Below, in pieces: positions 62,056 through 64,000 of a DNA stretch of 64,000 bases (its first letter is position 1; the number at the start of each line of letters is the position of its first letter). Both the position numbers and the translations under genes were made by a program. The stretch is from Ganoderma boninense (lineage: Eukaryota > Basidiomycota > Agaricomycetes > Polyporales > Polyporaceae): contig CM035309.1 of NCBI GenBank assembly GCA_002900995.3, positions 1,494,389 to 1,558,388 of the forward strand, written 5' to 3'. Under the pieces are notes generated by a model. It was not told the DNA's origin. It saw only the letters and a program-made list of their open reading frames with translations, and did not search any database.

Positions 62056-64000
62056 GTCGACTGTAGCGAGTGGAATGGGCTGGTAGGACGTAGGACAGAG
62101 TACTGCTCCTGCTCCTCCCTCGCGAATTGACCAGGTTTTTATATCATTCCTATGACTTGAACCGGTTGTGTCGCGTTCGTATAGAACGCCAGCCAGCGGA
62201 CTCGTCTCCATTCCAATATGACACGAAGAAGTCGCGGGCTACCGCCGATGTCCTCGGCGCGTTCGAAGCTGGCCGCGAAGAAGTCGGAGGACTTTCCTAT
62301 CCTGGCCAGAGAACCACGGTCAGTGGTGATTGCATCATGCTAAACACAATGAATCGTCTGTATTGATGGGCTGCCTGACCGTCGAAATGGTTTCAACGAG
62401 AAGTCATCATGATCGCATGTCTGATATGCTTGGAACTGGTACCACTGCGAACTTCGGAAAACTTGGCGTAGCTTGTCTGGACCCTAGCAAATTTCAACCA
62501 ACTAAAGCTCTTCCATCGTCCGGCCAGAGAGCATAACCTGTGGTGACTATACTGTTGCCCAATGCGAAACCAATGCTCTGTGAAAGGCTGGAAAGCAGCC
62601 AGACTCACCGTCGGTCTGTTACTCACACTATGCCACAGAAGGATCCAGTAGTGTCCATCATAGGAGGTACGTCGGCTGACAGTCGAATTGCCGTGTCGAT
62701 GTTCCTGGCAGTGACACGTTCCGCGTCATGTACAGTAGGCGAGGATCCGGAGAAGCACAGCTTCTGCCCATCTTGACTCTTGCTCGGAGGCAACCACGTG
62801 CAGTTATGGAGTTAGAAGGTCAGCTCAGCCGAGGAACTGGACAAATGCTGAGACATACCATCGCATAGAACCGCCAAACAGCAATCGATTCGCAGCCTAA
62901 CAAAATGATAAGCCACAACTCACTGCCCAGCATTGCGAAAGAAAAGCAAGGCGTACATACTGCAGGACAACGCGTGATGCGGCCGCGGGAAAGGCTGGGA
63001 TGAGTATGAAGTCATGCGAGCGTAATAGAACACAGAGAGGTGTATGTACTGGAGTCGGCGACAACCGCAAACGGGGAAGCGTTGCCAGAGGTTTGAAGCG
63101 GCGATTGGCGCCATTGGCTAAATATGCGCCAACAACCTCGGGGGACGCGGTTGATACGAGAGTAATACGGGGAAGAGATTGATCAGCAGCTCCAGAGGAA
63201 GAACCTTGGGTGAGCGATGGACCAAGGATGGCAATCAACTTACGCTGGGCCAAATACCTCGCAATGGCGTAAATGGAACAAGGGAAACCCGTCTAAAAGT
63301 CCGTCCGACTGCATGATTATGGCAAGGCAAGCAAATGCAAGGTGACGGGGGCTGTCGGATACTACCTAGAACCTCAAGCATTCTGCGCGCAAGCAACCTT
63401 CGGGATCGTCACGTAACAGTGCGGCCCGGATCTGCGCATTCAATGAGACGATCCTCCGTGAGACGTGATTGCGTACGTATGAGGTTTCAGTCTGGGGTGT
63501 ACTTGCATAGGCTAGACCCCAAGGGTTTCTTGGAATTGTGTAGAAGATCGTCGACGTGCCGAACGTCCCGACGATAGGCCGCTTTCCCGGTCTTTTGACC
63601 GCCCGAGGTTGAGATCAGAGACCGGTCACCGGATTCTAGAACGGAGGGAGCAACGATGCCACAAAAGGGAAGAGACCGCCGTCGCAGCGAACCTGAGTGC
63701 CGAGAGCGCAGATCTGGAGACGAGAAAAAAAGGACCATGCGACGTGTGCGATGGTATAAGCAAGGTATAAGTACGTCGTACAACAACAACAGAGAACGAT
63801 GAGAGTACAATATTACAAGTAGATGATTGTGTTTGTTTGCTAGACCTTGCCCATGTGTGCGTCGTTGCGTGTGCCTTCCAGATATCCATCTATATGTATT
63901 CGCCCCAACCGGCACCTGGCCAAGGCGAGGCGCAGGGAGCCAAACCCAATGTCCAAAACCGTGACCCCATCTACGGAAGACACGACTGGTGCGCGCAAGC
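62056..64000. other. Right-edge interval without supported gene
   Basis: About 1.9 kb. The left end should contain the DUF5648 gene promoter. A minus-strand ORF at 62897-63253 (LIAILGPSLTQGSSSGAAD) has some protein-like character but no start, intron model or family. A gene entering from the right edge cannot be excluded. Confidence 0.35.

Overview
The window reads as nuclear DNA of a basidiomycete fungus, most likely a wood-inhabiting agaricomycete of the polypore type. The signs are GC-rich coding sequence, compact genes split by many 50-100 nt GT-AG introns, and the family mix: DyP peroxidase, CYP51, H-type lectin/metzincin, DUF5648 secreted repeats, an F-box/LRR-like protein and a HEN1 methyltransferase. 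The exact taxon is inference. I assembled 25 protein genes by joining exons at splice sites that keep both reading frame and family motifs. I found no rRNA, convincing tRNA or CRISPR array.

Layout, left to right. 0-9 kb: F-box protein (+), METTL18/HPM1-type histidine methyltransferase (-), OMA1 mitochondrial metallopeptidase (+), a small mitochondrial hypothetical protein (+). 9.7-18.9 kb: a long charged nuclear protein (-), DUF427 protein (+), short VPS51 (-), FRAG1/DRAM/Sfk1 membrane protein (-), DsbA-like oxidoreductase (-). 18.9-21.7 kb: gene-poor. 21.7-33 kb: membrane-anchored casein kinase I (+), a long PPR-like organellar protein (-), ribosomal P0 (+), HEN1 small-RNA methyltransferase (+), V-ATPase subunit e (-). 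34-43.5 kb: intronless metzincin/H-type-lectin protein (+), CYP51 (-), an unassigned multi-pass membrane ORF (-), a C2H2 zinc-finger protein (+). 43.5-45.8 kb: two small inverted-repeat transposons side by side. 45.8-62 kb: mitochondrial RNase II DSS1 (-), charged zinc-finger protein (+), ENV7/STK16 kinase (-), NIPA/Rsm1 C3HC protein (+), BSD2/NDFIP protein (+), DyP peroxidase (+), DUF5648 secreted protein (-). The right edge has no gene I can support.

This is an ordinary eukaryotic chromosome stretch, not an operon. Recurring themes are mitochondrial proteins (OMA1, DSS1, the PPR-like protein, the small hypothetical), endomembrane traffic (VPS51, casein kinase I, ENV7, BSD2, VMA9) and sterol synthesis (CYP51).

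Two proteins stand out. HEN1 ends in a tryptophan/glycine-rich acidic tail resembling an Argonaute-binding hook. The metzincin/lectin protein has lost its catalytic glutamate (HQxxH instead of HExxH). At least ten one-base reading-frame breaks lie inside otherwise conserved genes, several in C/G homopolymers. Indel errors in the underlying sequence are the simplest cause, and gene models here should be read with that in mind.
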